This document shows, piece by piece, positions 34,278 through 43,401 of a stretch of DNA of 64,000 bases. Position 1 is the stretch's first letter. Each line of letters starts with the position of its first letter. The DNA comes from Thermohalobaculum sp050331395 (GTDB lineage: Bacteria > Pseudomonadota > Alphaproteobacteria > Rhodobacterales > Rhodobacteraceae), in the NCBI GenBank assembly GCA_050331395.1, contig JBHJGX010000017.1, forward strand, positions 1 to 64,000, written 5' to 3'. A model generated the notes under the pieces. The model was not told where the DNA came from, did not search any database, and worked only from the letters and a program-made list of their open reading frames with translations. Position numbers and translations under genes: made by a program.

Positions 34278-34838
34278 TCAGCGCGCCCGGACTTTGAACC
34301 AAAAGTCGAAAGCGCCCGAATTGTTGGCGTAGGCGTCCCGTTTGCCGCCGTCGTTCACGAGCACCTGGATCGGGTAGCCCGTGCGGAAGGTCATCAGGTT
34401 CGGCCGGTTGCGGTCCGTCGAGTTGATCGAATACGCGATCTTGGTGTCGGGCTGCCAGACGACGATGGCATAGCGCGGCACGTCCGGGAACAGATACCCC
34501 TGCCCCGCCCGTTGGCCGGTGCCCTGCGGCGACTGGACGTTCGTATTGCCCGAAGACCAGCGAATATCGTCCACATAGACGACCATCTCCGCCGCCTGCA
34601 CCGCCTGGCCGCCCCGAAGCACGAGCCTCGAATAGGCGTTCACCGCGGCGTTGTTGATCTTGTACCACGCGTCGGCGTTCTCGACCCCGCCCTCGGGGAC
34701 TGCGGCGACGGTGGACTCAGGCAGGTCGAACCCGCCGGCAAGCTCGTTCACATTGACTTGCCCGGCAGCAGGAAGCGCGAGGCCGACGACAAGCGCAACC
34801 GCGGCGGCCGGACGGAGGAGAGCGGCAGAGATGGACAT
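34278..34838 (-). CDS. Unrecognised secreted protein in the glycerol operon
   Basis: A 186-residue protein with a clear signal peptide (LLRPAAAVALVVGLALPAAG, cleavage after AAGQ or thereabouts). The mature part of about 160 residues is mostly beta and polar, with blocks DAWYKINNAAVNAYSRLVLR, EMVVYVDDIRWSSGNTN and a C-terminal SGAFDFWFKVRAR. There are no cysteines, no catalytic motif and no anchor, so it should be soluble in the periplasm. GAAAGG precedes the ATG at 34838. It sits between the binding protein glpV (137 bases upstream) and glpS (34 bases downstream) in the same direction, so it is presumably co-transcribed. I do not recognise the family. Confidence 0.8.
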   Translation of the reverse strand: MSISAALLRPAAAVALVVGLALPAAGQVNVNELAGGFDLPESTVAAVPEGGVENADAWYKINNAAVNAYSRLVLRGGQAVQAAEMVVYVDDIRWSSGNTNVQSPQGTGQRAGQGYLFPDVPRYAIVVWQPDTKIAYSINSTDRNRPNLMTFRTGYPIQVLVNDGGKRDAYANNSGAFDFWFKVRAR

Positions 34839-34975
34839 GTGTAACCTTTCATGAGCGAACAGCGCCGAGGATGCGATGGCAAGAACACAGCCAGTATGGC
34901 ACAGCCAGCCGGTCTTCGGGGACGGTTTCGCTCGGCGGTCGGGAGGCGGGGCAGGCGCGCCCCGCCCGGTCGACC

Positions 34976-36712
34976 TCAGTTCGCGTCCTGCCAGCGCTTG
35001 ATCAGGTCCTCATAAGCGACCGTCTCGCCCTGCGGCTTCTCGTTGTCGAGTTTGGGCTTTGGCGAGCCGGGCTGCGAGAGCCAGTACTCCGCCTCGCGGG
35101 GCTCGTTGAGGCGCGGACCGCACCCGTTGTAGACGCCGGCCTGCTCGTCCGCCGCCTGCATCCGCGCCATCACCGTGTCCATTTCCTGTGCGAGCCGGTC
35201 CATCGCTTCCTGCGGCGTAAACGCGCCCGAATTCACGTCGCCGATCTGCTGCCACCAGATCTGGGCGAGCTTGGGGTAGTCGGGCACATTGATGCCGGTC
35301 GGGGACCACAGCACCCGGTCCGGCGAGCGATAGAACTCGACCAGACCGCCGAGCTTGGGCGCGCGTTCGGTAAAGCTCTCGTGCCGAACGGTACTGTCAC
35401 GGATGAAGGTCAGACCCACATGGCTCTTGCGGACATCGACGGTTTTCGACGTCACGAATTGCGCATAGAGCCAAGCCGCTTTACGCCGCTCGACGGGGGT
35501 CGACGTGAACAGTGTCCATGAACCCGCATCCTGATAGCCGAGCTTCTGGCCTTCTTCCCAGTAGGGGCCGTGGGGCGACGGCGCCATCCGCCAGAGCGGG
35601 TTGCCCTCCGCATCCACAGTGTTGTTGCCGTCGGACTGGGGCGCGACCATCGACTGGGTAAAGGCCGTATACCAAAAGATCTGCTGCGCCACGTTGCCCT
35701 GCGAGAGCGCCGGCAAGGACTGGTAGAAGTCATAGTTCGCGGCCGCGGGCGGCGCGTATTTCCGAAGCCACTCGTCCCATTTGCGGATCGCGTAAACCGC
35801 CGCCGGCCCGTTCGCCGCGCCGCCGCGCGTCACCGACGCGCCGACCGGGTTACAGCTGCCCTCGGGCATCCGGATGCCCCACTCGTCCACCGGCACGCCG
35901 TTCGGCCGCCCGGTCGAGCCTGCGCCCGCCATCGAGAGCCAGGCATCGGTCATTCGCCAGCCGAGATCGGGCGCACGCTTGCCGTAATCCATATGGCCGT
36001 AGATCCGTACGCCGTCGATCTCGCGCACATGTTCCGAGAAAAACTCGGCGATATCCTCATAAGCCGACCAGTTGACCGGCACGCCGAGATCGTAACCATA
36101 GATCTCGCGGAACTGCTCCTGAAAGTCCTCTCGGTCGAACCAGTCTTTGCGGAACCAGTAGAGATTGGCGAATTGCTGGTCGGGCAACTGATAGAGTTTC
36201 CCATCGGGCCCGGTGGTGAAGGAAATTCCCATGAAATCGTCGAGGTCGAGACCCGGGTTGGTAACCTCCGCGCCCTCGCCTGCCATCCAGTCGGTCAGGT
36301 TCTGCGCAAGCCCGAGCCGCGCATGGGTACCGATCAGGTCGCTGTCGTTCACATAGGCGTCGTAGAGGTTCCGGCCGGTCTGAAGCTGGGTTTGGACAGC
36401 CTGCACCACCTCGCCCTCGCCGAGCAGCTGGTGGTTCACCCGGATGCCGGTGATCTCCTCGAACGCCCGGGTCAGGGTCTCGGCCTCGTAGCTGTGCGTC
36501 GGGATCGTTTCGGAGAGGACGTTGATCTCCATCCCGGCGAACGGCTCAGCGGCCTCGATGAACCACTCCATCTCCGCGAGCTGCTCCTCGCGGCTGAGCG
36601 CGGAGGGCTGAAATTCGTCGTCGATCCAACGCTCTGCCGCGCCGATATCCGCAGCGGCCGGCGCGGCCAGAACGAGCGCGAGCGCAGACGCGACCCAAAG
36701 GCTTCTGATCAT
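34976..36712 (-). CDS. glpV: Glycerol ABC transporter periplasmic binding protein
   Basis: A 578-residue extracellular solute-binding protein of the family 1 (COG1653) type, long for this class but normal for the glycerol subgroup. The signal peptide is MIRSLWVASALALVLAAPAA plus AAD. YEAETLTRAFEEITGIRVNH near the start and LPDQQFANLYWFRKDWFDRE are typical binding-protein blocks. QQIFWYTAFTQSMVAPQSDG and DAGSWTLFTSTPVERRKAAW lie in the C-lobe. GGGAGGA precedes the ATG at 36712, preferred over an opening 20 codons upstream. It is the first gene of the minus-strand operon and diverges from glpD. Confidence 0.85.
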   Translation of the reverse strand: MIRSLWVASALALVLAAPAAADIGAAERWIDDEFQPSALSREEQLAEMEWFIEAAEPFAGMEINVLSETIPTHSYEAETLTRAFEEITGIRVNHQLLGEGEVVQAVQTQLQTGRNLYDAYVNDSDLIGTHARLGLAQNLTDWMAGEGAEVTNPGLDLDDFMGISFTTGPDGKLYQLPDQQFANLYWFRKDWFDREDFQEQFREIYGYDLGVPVNWSAYEDIAEFFSEHVREIDGVRIYGHMDYGKRAPDLGWRMTDAWLSMAGAGSTGRPNGVPVDEWGIRMPEGSCNPVGASVTRGGAANGPAAVYAIRKWDEWLRKYAPPAAANYDFYQSLPALSQGNVAQQIFWYTAFTQSMVAPQSDGNNTVDAEGNPLWRMAPSPHGPYWEEGQKLGYQDAGSWTLFTSTPVERRKAAWLYAQFVTSKTVDVRKSHVGLTFIRDSTVRHESFTERAPKLGGLVEFYRSPDRVLWSPTGINVPDYPKLAQIWWQQIGDVNSGAFTPQEAMDRLAQEMDTVMARMQAADEQAGVYNGCGPRLNEPREAEYWLSQPGSPKPKLDNEKPQGETVAYEDLIKRWQDAN

Positions 36713-36764
36713 CCGATCCTCCCTGATCTGGGCTGGCTCTCCCGACCAACCTCGGCGCAAAGAC

Positions 36765-36785
36765 ACCACCATCGGACCCGGTGGT
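36765..36785. promoter_or_regulatory. Candidate operator between divergent glpV and glpD
   Basis: ACCACC at 36765-36770 and GGTGGT at 36780-36785 form a perfect inverted repeat with a 9-base spacer in the 284-base divergent region, 53 bases upstream of the glpV start. It could bind a glycerol regulator such as GlpR, which is not encoded in the window. The rest of the interval shows only the ribosome-binding sites. Confidence 0.3.
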
Positions 36786-36996
36786 CAACGCTTTTCACCG
36801 GCCGCAGGCGCGAGCGGCCGGCAGCCTTCGGCGGGGCCCGCGGGTGGAGGCTTCGTGGCAAGAGAAGACTGAAACTTCCGCACCTCGGAAAAACGCGCGC
36901 GTTTTCGGGGCTCTGCCCGTCGGATTCGCCGAACACGGTTCTGATCGAGCCGGTGCAAGCGATATGGTAAGGACTGTGCGCAAAGGAGGAGCCAAT

Positions 36997-38520
36997 ATGA
37001 CCAGCGAGATCTTCGACCTCGCCATCGTCGGTGGTGGCGTAAACGGCTGCGGGATCGCCCGGGATGCCGTCGGCCGCGGCCTGAGCGTCACGCTTTGCGA
37101 ACAAGGCGACCTCGCACAGGCGACCTCGTCGTCCTCGACAAAATTGTTCCACGGCGGGCTCCGTTATCTCGAACACTACGAGTTCCGGTTGGTCCGCCAG
37201 AGCCTCGTCGAACGCGAAGTCCTGCTCCGAGCCATGCCGCATATATCTTGGCCCATGCGCTTCGTGCTGCCGCATCATCGGGGATTGCGCCCCGCCTGGC
37301 TGCTGCGCCTCGGTCTTTTTCTCTACGATCATCTGGGCGGACGGAAAATCCTGCCTGGAACGCGGACCGTGGATTTGCGCAGCGATCCGGTGGGCCGGGC
37401 GCTTAAGCCGGATTTCACCAAGGCGTTCGAGTACTCGGATTGTTGGGTCGAGGACTCGATGCTCGTTGCACTCAATGCCCGCGACGCGGCCGACCGGGGC
37501 GCCGAGATCCGCACCCGCACTCGGCTGGAGACCGCCGAGCGGCGTGACGGCCTTTGGCATCTGACCTATCGGGATGTCGAGACCGGCGCGACCGAGGCCC
37601 GGCGAGCCCGCGGGCTCGTCAATGCGGGCGGCCCATGGGTCGAAGACGTGATCCGTGGCGCGCTTCGCCAAAATACCGCCGCACGCATTCGCCTCGTCCG
37701 CGGCAGTCATCTTGTGGTGCCGCGGCTGACCGACCATGATCGCGCCTATATTTTTCAAAACTCCGACCAGAGGATCGTATTCGCGATCCCTTATGAAGAG
37801 GACTTCACCCTCATCGGCACGACGGATGTCGAGCATAAGGACCTGGACGACATTCGCTGTACGGACGAGGAAGCGGAGTATCTGTGCCGCGCCGCGTCCG
37901 AGTATTTCGCTGAACCGGTCACGGCCGACCGCATCGTTTGGCGCTATGCGGGGGTACGGCCGCTCTATGACGACGGACAGTCCTCTGCGTCGAAGGCCAC
38001 TCGGGATTACGTTTTGACGGCCGAGGATGCGGACGGACAGGCGCCGCTTCTCAATGTCTTCGGCGGGAAAATCACGACATTTCGAAAGCTTGCCGAAGCC
38101 GCGCTCGAAAAGCTGCGGCCATGGTATCCGGCCATGGGTGGCGGATGGACCGCGCGCGCGGCGCTGCCGGGCGGCGACTTTCCCCATGACGGGGTCGCGG
38201 CGCTTGTCGCCGATTTGTCGGCCGAACACCCCTATCTTGGCGTGCGGCGGGCCCGGCGCTTGGTGCGCGCCTATGGCACCGAGGCGCGGTTGATGCTGGA
38301 CGGAGCGACCTCGGAAGCCGATCTCGGTCCTGAATTCGGCGCCGGTCTGACCGCGCGGGAGGTTCGTTGGATGCGCGACCGGCTTTGGGCGCGAACGGCC
38401 GAGGATATCCTTTGGCGCCGATCGAAACTCGGCCTCCGCGTAACCGCTGAGGAAACAGCACGGCTCCGGCGTTTCCTCGCCGAGGACGGTCCATCGAGCG
38501 CCCGAGCCGCGGCCGAGTGA
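36997..38520 (+). CDS. glpD: Aerobic glycerol-3-phosphate dehydrogenase
   Basis: A 507-residue FAD-dependent, membrane-associated enzyme oxidising glycerol-3-phosphate to dihydroxyacetone phosphate and passing electrons to ubiquinone. FDLAIVGGGVNGCGIARDA near residue 6 is the FAD dinucleotide motif. ATSSSSTKLFHGGLRYLEHY is the glycerol-3-phosphate dehydrogenase signature, and VFGGKITTFRKLAEAAL is the second. The ATG at 36997 has a perfect AAAGGAGG site; the longer open frame upstream is not conserved. It is followed by glpK 78 bases later and diverges from the transporter operon. Confidence 0.95.
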   Translation: MTSEIFDLAIVGGGVNGCGIARDAVGRGLSVTLCEQGDLAQATSSSSTKLFHGGLRYLEHYEFRLVRQSLVEREVLLRAMPHISWPMRFVLPHHRGLRPAWLLRLGLFLYDHLGGRKILPGTRTVDLRSDPVGRALKPDFTKAFEYSDCWVEDSMLVALNARDAADRGAEIRTRTRLETAERRDGLWHLTYRDVETGATEARRARGLVNAGGPWVEDVIRGALRQNTAARIRLVRGSHLVVPRLTDHDRAYIFQNSDQRIVFAIPYEEDFTLIGTTDVEHKDLDDIRCTDEEAEYLCRAASEYFAEPVTADRIVWRYAGVRPLYDDGQSSASKATRDYVLTAEDADGQAPLLNVFGGKITTFRKLAEAALEKLRPWYPAMGGGWTARAALPGGDFPHDGVAALVADLSAEHPYLGVRRARRLVRAYGTEARLMLDGATSEADLGPEFGAGLTAREVRWMRDRLWARTAEDILWRRSKLGLRVTAEETARLRRFLAEDGPSSARAAAE

Positions 38521-38598
38521 GCGCAGCCGACGCCTGGTCCCCTTGCCAACGCCCCCCGACCGCGGTTCGATGCGAAAAAACGGTAAGGGGAGGGAGAT

Positions 38599-40104
38599 AT
38601 GACGACACCGACAGGCAGGGCGGGCCACGTGCTCGCCATCGACCAGGGGACAACCTCGACCAGAGCCATGGTCTTCGACGGCGCCTTTCGCGTCGTCGCC
38701 GTCGCACAGCAAGAGTTTCCGCAGTATTTTCCTCAATCGGGCTGGGTCGAGCACGATCCGGAGGATCTTTGGGCGACAACGGTCGCCACCTGCCGTGCGG
38801 CACTCGAACGCGCGGGCTTGCGCGCCGGGGACGTGGCAGCCATCGGGGTCACGAACCAACGCGAAACCACACTCGTCTGGGATCGCACCACAGGCCGCGC
38901 AATCCATCCCGCGATCGTCTGGCAGGATCGCCGCACCGCAGAACGCGCCGCGCGACTTCGCGACCAGGGCCACGAAACGCTGATCTCGCAGCGGACCGGG
39001 CTGCTCTGTGACCCGTATTTCTCCGGAACGAAAATCGGCTGGATCCTCGATCGGGTGAACGGCGCGCGACGTCGGGCCGAGGCGGGCGAGCTCGCGTTCG
39101 GGACCGTCGACAGTTGGCTGATTTGGCGGCTCACGGCAGGAGCGGTCCATGTGACGGACGCGACCAATGCGGCGCGCACGCTTCTCTTCGACATTCGCGC
39201 GAACCGTTGGGACCCGGAGATTTGCGCGCTTCTCGGTGTGCCGGAGGCGATGCTGCCCGAAGTGCGCGACAGCGCCGGCAGTTTCGGGACAGCGCGGGCG
39301 GATTTGTTCGGCGGCGCGATCGAGATCCGAGGGGTCGCCGGCGACCAACAGGCCGCCACCGTTGGCCAAGCCTGTTTCCGTCCGGGGATGATCAAATCGA
39401 CCTATGGCACAGGATGTTTCGCGGTGGTGAACACCGGCGACCGTCCGATCGCGTCCGAAAACCGGTTGCTCACCACCATCGCCTATCGGCTCGGCGGCCG
39501 CACGACCTATGCGCTCGAAGGCTCGATCTTCGTTGCCGGTGCCGTGGTCCAATGGCTGCGCGATGGCCTCAAGATCATCCGCGACGCGCCCGAGACCGAA
39601 CCACTTGCCAAAAGCAGCGACCCCGAGGCGGCCGTCTATCTGGTGCCAGCTTTTGTCGGCCTCGGCGCGCCTTATTGGGACGCGGACTGCCGGGGCGCGA
39701 ACTTCGGGCTCACACGGAATACAGGGCCAGCGGAGTTTGCGCGGGCGGCGCTCGAGAGCGTTGGTTATCAGACCCGCGATCTGCTCGAGGCGATGCACCG
39801 GGATCTGGGACCGATGGGGGAGACGGTACTCCGTGTCGATGGGGGGATGACTGCGTCGGATTGGTCGATGCAGTTTCTCGCCGACATCCTGGGCGCGCCT
39901 GTCGACCGGCCGAACGTCCTTGAGACCACCGCGCTCGGGGCCGCATGGCTCGCCGGATCTGCGGCTGGGGTGTATCCGGATCAAGACGGTTTTGCCGCCG
40001 CATGGGCGGTAGATCGCCGATTTGAGCCGTCTATGGAGGGCGAGCTGCGGGAGCGCAAATATCTCGGTTGGAAGGACGCGGTCGCCCGGACATTGACCCG
40101 TTAG
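38599..40104 (+). CDS. glpK: Glycerol kinase
   Basis: A 501-residue FGGY-family kinase phosphorylating glycerol with ATP, the usual length. VLAIDQGTTSTRAMVFDGAF is the phosphate-binding start. GVTNQRETTLVWDRTTGRAI and IVWQDRRTAERAARLRDQGH are GlpK-specific, and RVDGGMTASDWSMQFLADIL is the FGGY C-terminal signature. AGGGGAGGGAGAT precedes the ATG. It completes the glycerol route: import by GlpSTPQV, phosphorylation here, oxidation by GlpD. Confidence 0.96.
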   Translation: MTTPTGRAGHVLAIDQGTTSTRAMVFDGAFRVVAVAQQEFPQYFPQSGWVEHDPEDLWATTVATCRAALERAGLRAGDVAAIGVTNQRETTLVWDRTTGRAIHPAIVWQDRRTAERAARLRDQGHETLISQRTGLLCDPYFSGTKIGWILDRVNGARRRAEAGELAFGTVDSWLIWRLTAGAVHVTDATNAARTLLFDIRANRWDPEICALLGVPEAMLPEVRDSAGSFGTARADLFGGAIEIRGVAGDQQAATVGQACFRPGMIKSTYGTGCFAVVNTGDRPIASENRLLTTIAYRLGGRTTYALEGSIFVAGAVVQWLRDGLKIIRDAPETEPLAKSSDPEAAVYLVPAFVGLGAPYWDADCRGANFGLTRNTGPAEFARAALESVGYQTRDLLEAMHRDLGPMGETVLRVDGGMTASDWSMQFLADILGAPVDRPNVLETTALGAAWLAGSAAGVYPDQDGFAAAWAVDRRFEPSMEGELRERKYLGWKDAVARTLTR

Positions 40105-40344
40105 CCTGATATGTCGTCGGCGGAGAGGCGGGACGCCAAGCATCCAGAGAAGGACGACCACATATTCGACACCGCCCCGCCACCAGATCGCGTCCCTTCT
40201 TTCTCTCGCCCGCATAACCGTGATCTACCCCGCGAAGGTTAATCGCGGCTGAATACGGCGCATGGGGCTCGCGGACCTGCGCCTTTGTGTTAAACCACTG
40301 GGGCTTTTCGTATTCCTGCCCGCTCGATCCAAGGAGGCCCCTTC

Positions 40345-40974
40345 ATGCCGATCCGCGCCGTTTCGCTCGCCTCGCTATTCTATCTACTGGTTGGAATAGG
40401 CGCGGCGCCGGGTTTCGACCTGACAGAAGATAGGGAGCTGCGGGCAGGCCCGACTGAGGCCGCCCCATCGCTGGCGACCCTCTCGGTCGGCGACAGCGTC
40501 ACGCAGTTCCGCTGCCGCGAGACCGACGGCGACCGCTGGTGCCTGATTGCCGCCGGCACCGCAATCGGCTGGGTGCCCGCCGAGACCTTGAGCGAAGGCC
40601 GCCAGGAGCCCGCAATCCGGGAGGGACTGCTCGACAGTGTTTGGACCGTCGCGCACCTGCAGGCCGAGCCGCCGAGCTTGATCGAGGCGCCTTGGATCGG
40701 CTTTGTCCAAGGCCGCGCCGGCGGGTTCGCCGGGTGCAACCGCTTCGAAGCGCCCTTCGGAACAGCGGAAAACGACGAAATTCACTTCAGCCCCCTTGCA
40801 CTTACGCGCAAGGCCTGCCCGGGGCGGATGGAAGCGATCGAGCGACGCTTCGTCGGCGCCATCTGGGCCGCGCGATACTGGGCGGCGAGCGAAGACGCGA
40901 TGGCGCTCCTCGATGGCGACGGACGGATACTGGCCGGGTTCGTGCGGCGAGACGGCGAAGCGATCGATCAATAG
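40345..40974 (+). CDS. Exported protein with SH3-like and META domains
   Basis: A 209-residue protein with signal peptide (AVSLASLFYLLVGIGAAPGF). A short bacterial SH3-like region follows (about 30-85, AGPTEAAPSLATLSVGDSVT and IGWVPAETL). The C-terminal META/HslJ-type domain (about 95-205) shows GGFAGCNRFEAPFGTAEN, LTRKACPG and AIERRFVGAIWAARYWA. META domains occur in secreted or lipoproteins linked to stress; the function is unknown. AAGGAGG precedes the ATG. The 240-base gap from glpK holds nothing recognisable except its promoter region. Confidence 0.75.
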   Translation: MPIRAVSLASLFYLLVGIGAAPGFDLTEDRELRAGPTEAAPSLATLSVGDSVTQFRCRETDGDRWCLIAAGTAIGWVPAETLSEGRQEPAIREGLLDSVWTVAHLQAEPPSLIEAPWIGFVQGRAGGFAGCNRFEAPFGTAENDEIHFSPLALTRKACPGRMEAIERRFVGAIWAARYWAASEDAMALLDGDGRILAGFVRRDGEAIDQ

Positions 40975-41052
40975 GCGTCTATCGACCACCAGGCACGCTT
41001 GATTCTACCGATCGGACGATAGAACTCTACATCGCTCGGCAGGGTGCTGGGC

Positions 41053-41439
41053 TCAGGCCCTTTCCAATGCGTAGCGACGGAGGACGTCGAGCGGCACGAT
41101 ATCGAGCGCCCGCCGATGGGTGGCCGTCAGTTTGACCCGCGGCGCCCGACCATGTTCATGCGCCTCCAGAAAGCGGGCCGCACAGAGACACCATTGGCTG
41201 CCAGCGGTCAGGCCTGCGAACCCGAACTCGGGCCGCGGGGTCGAGAGATCGTTCCCCATGCTCTTCGAAAAGCTGAGAAAATCCTCGGTCATCACCGCGC
41301 AGACCGTATGGCTTCCGCGATCCATCGCATTCGTGTCGCAACAGCCGTTGCGGAAGAAGCCAGTGACCGGATCGTGGCTGCAGGGCTCGAGCAACTCACC
41401 TAACACGTTGATCGACGGATCGAGTTCCACGGCGCGCAT
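41053..41439 (-). CDS. DUF2237 family protein
   Basis: A 128-residue protein matching the DUF2237 family. The blocks NVLGELLEPCSHDPVTGFFR, GCCDT, VCAVMTEDFLSFSKSMGNDL and WCLCAARFLEAHE are conserved, with several cysteines that may bind metal or form disulfides. No signal peptide is seen. The function is unknown. AGGGAG precedes the ATG at 41439; the upstream open frame is not conserved. It diverges from the SYLF gene 73 bases away. Confidence 0.85.
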   Translation of the reverse strand: MRAVELDPSINVLGELLEPCSHDPVTGFFRNGCCDTNAMDRGSHTVCAVMTEDFLSFSKSMGNDLSTPRPEFGFAGLTAGSQWCLCAARFLEAHEHGRAPRVKLTATHRRALDIVPLDVLRRYALERA

Positions 41440-41512
41440 GCGACACTCCCTTGTACGGTTCCTTGCCGACCACGATTTAGCCGCAACCGATCCGAGAAAC
41501 AGGAGAGACCCG

Positions 41513-42070
41513 ATGCGACTGCGGAGACGCGATTTTCTCTCAAGCGCCATAGCATTGGCAACACTGGCAAAACCGGCGCTCGGCGCTGAGCGGGAGGTCA
41601 TCGAGGCCCGTGTCGAGTTGGCGCTCCAGCGGCTTTATCGCGACGTCCCGGGAGCAGCGGAGCTGCGCGACCGGGCTGTCGGCCTGTTGGTGATGCCGGC
41701 GGTGGTGAAGGGCGGTTTCCTGTTGGGCGGAACCTATGGCGAAGGGGCGCTGAGGCTTGCGGAGGACGGCTTCCAGGAAACGGCCGGCTATTATTCGGTT
41801 GCCGGCGTATCGCTCGGGCTGCAGGCCGGTGTGCAGGAGACGAGCCACGTCCTCTTCTTCCTGACCGATCGATCGCTAGAGCGCTTCCGGACATCGGACG
41901 GGTGGGAAATCGGCGCCGATGCCGAGGCGACCTTTCCGGACACCACCGCCAATATCGGACTGACCTCGACGGAGTTTCGCAAGCCCATCGTGGCGCTCGT
42001 CTTTGCCGGATCGGGCCTCCTGGTCGGGGCGAGCCTGGAGGGCGCGAAATACTCCCGGATCGTCCGATAG
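41513..42070 (+). CDS. SYLF (Ysc84-like) lipid-binding domain protein, Tat-exported
   Basis: A 185-residue protein. The start MRLRRRDFLSSAIALATLA is a twin-arginine signal (RRRDFL), ending at ALGA. The rest is one SYLF domain: GLLVMPAVVKGGFLLGGTYG, GYYSVAGVSLGLQAGVQETS and VALVFAGSGLLVGASLEGAK. Eukaryotic and some bacterial SYLF domains bind phosphoinositides or other lipids; the bacterial periplasmic role is unclear. AGGAGAG precedes the ATG. Confidence 0.82.
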   Translation: MRLRRRDFLSSAIALATLAKPALGAEREVIEARVELALQRLYRDVPGAAELRDRAVGLLVMPAVVKGGFLLGGTYGEGALRLAEDGFQETAGYYSVAGVSLGLQAGVQETSHVLFFLTDRSLERFRTSDGWEIGADAEATFPDTTANIGLTSTEFRKPIVALVFAGSGLLVGASLEGAKYSRIVR

Positions 42071-42108
42071 ATAGGCGGACCAGCACAGTTTCGGACCCTG
42101 GGCCACCC

Positions 42109-42642
42109 CTAGGCGGCCGGATGCGACGCGGACCCTTCCTGGCAGGCGCCGCAGCGGCCGATGACCTCGACGATCGTGGTCTCCGGCACGAAGCCGGTGC
42201 GCACCGCGGCCGCCCGAAGCGGCTCGCCGATATCGCCCACGGGCATCTCAGCCACCGCGCCGCACTCCCGGCAGATCAAGAAAGAGGCATCGTGACCGGG
42301 CTCGTTGCTGTCGGTGCCATAGCCTTCCTCGGGACAGGCGCAGGCCACATAGGCATTCAACCGCTCGATCCGGTGGGCAAAACCGTTCTTCACGAGGAAA
42401 TCGAGCGCCCGGTAAGCGACCGGCGGCTGCGGCTGCGCCCCTTCCGAGGTGAGACGGCGAAGCACGTCGTAGGCACCGAGCGCACGATGGCTTTCCAGGA
42501 GGATTTCCATCACCCGGAGACGGAGCCCGGTCAGCCGCAACCCCCGTGCCCGGCAGGCCGCGCGCATCGCCTCGAGGGCGGCGGTTCGGCACGCCGCGTG
42601 GTTGTGCGCGCGAAACACGTCGATGTTCGGATCGTCCGCCAC
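42109..42642 (-). CDS. zur: Fur-family regulator, Zur type (zinc uptake regulator)
   Basis: A 177-residue metal-responsive repressor. LRLTGLRLRVMEILLESHRA is the start of the winged helix, and QPQPPVAYRALDFLVKNGFA is the Zur-characteristic recognition-helix region. NAYVACAC carries regulatory-site cysteines (C101, C103), and the structural zinc is held by C124/C127 (CREC) and C164/C167 (CGAC). It starts at GTG (42642) behind a GAGGAG site; the open frame continues upstream without family similarity. Zur blocks zinc-uptake genes when zinc is plentiful; no znuABC genes are in the window. Confidence 0.85.
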   Translation of the reverse strand: MADDPNIDVFRAHNHAACRTAALEAMRAACRARGLRLTGLRLRVMEILLESHRALGAYDVLRRLTSEGAQPQPPVAYRALDFLVKNGFAHRIERLNAYVACACPEEGYGTDSNEPGHDASFLICRECGAVAEMPVGDIGEPLRAAAVRTGFVPETTIVEVIGRCGACQEGSASHPAA

Positions 42643-42789
42643 GGGGTCTCCTCGTACGGTTGCGAGGTTAGATATCACGAAACTGACGGCGTGCGACCCC
42701 CGATCCGCCCGGTGTAGGGCCCGCGACCCGGCACCGCTGCAGGGCTGCCCCAACCGCCGATACGCGGTGTCCGACGGCCGTCTCAGAGA

Positions 42790-43401
42790 CTAGCCGGCGA
42801 GGAAGATGTGCAGCGCCACGGGGCCGTGTGCCCCCAATTGCAGCGTTTGCCCGATATCGGCCGAGCGCGAGGGGCCCGTGACCAAGTTTACCGTCCGCGG
42901 GTCCTGACCGAGCGCCCGCCAACGGGCCCACATCTCCTCATAGCCCGCCGTGACGTCCTCGGCCGCGAGATAGACAAAATGCGTCTCGCCAAGGAAGGTG
43001 AGCGTGACCGGGTTCTCGGGCCCCGATGCGAGGAGCAGCGTGCCGGTCTCGGCCGAGGCGAGCGGTGCGCGGGAGAGTGTTGCCGGCTCGACGAGGCGGC
43101 CGGGGCCGGTCGTCCGCTCGATCCCGCCCCAGTCCCGGTCGAAAAGCGGGTCGGTGCCGGTGCGGATTGCAGCCGGGAGATTGCGGCTGCGAAGTTCGTC
43201 GGCGAGGGCGGCCGGCAGCGCATCGGGTCCGGCGATCCGGCTGACGGTTGCATCGACGGCCTTCGCCTTCTGAACGAACTGCGCGAGGCGGGCCGTGCCC
43301 TCGGCGCGGGCCTGCGCGGGCACCGGTGCCGCTGGCACGGGGCCAGGCGCGCCGCTTGTCGTGTGCCGGATGCGGCCGAGGATCCGCTCCCGGGCGGTCA
43401 C
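42790..43401 (-). CDS. lutC: LutC/YkgG-type lactate utilisation protein
   Basis: A 203-residue protein of the LUD domain family, third component of the LutABC L-lactate oxidising complex. The C-terminal LVTGPSRSADIGQTLQLGAH is the family signature, with AETGTLLLASGPENPVTLTF upstream. It starts at GTG (43401), which overlaps the lutB stop as GTGA; a GGAGGGG site supports this over a longer opening. It is the last gene of lutA-lutB-lutC. Confidence 0.9.
   Translation of the reverse strand: MTARERILGRIRHTTSGAPGPVPAAPVPAQARAEGTARLAQFVQKAKAVDATVSRIAGPDALPAALADELRSRNLPAAIRTGTDPLFDRDWGGIERTTGPGRLVEPATLSRAPLASAETGTLLLASGPENPVTLTFLGETHFVYLAAEDVTAGYEEMWARWRALGQDPRTVNLVTGPSRSADIGQTLQLGAHGPVALHIFLAG

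Noticed and set aside
36709..40215. A 1168-codon open frame antisense to glpD and glpK
   Set aside because: It is an artefact of high GC and biased third positions. The sense strand encodes two full-length, motif-complete enzymes, while the antisense product has no recognisable domain and has Arg/Pro/Gly-rich composition.
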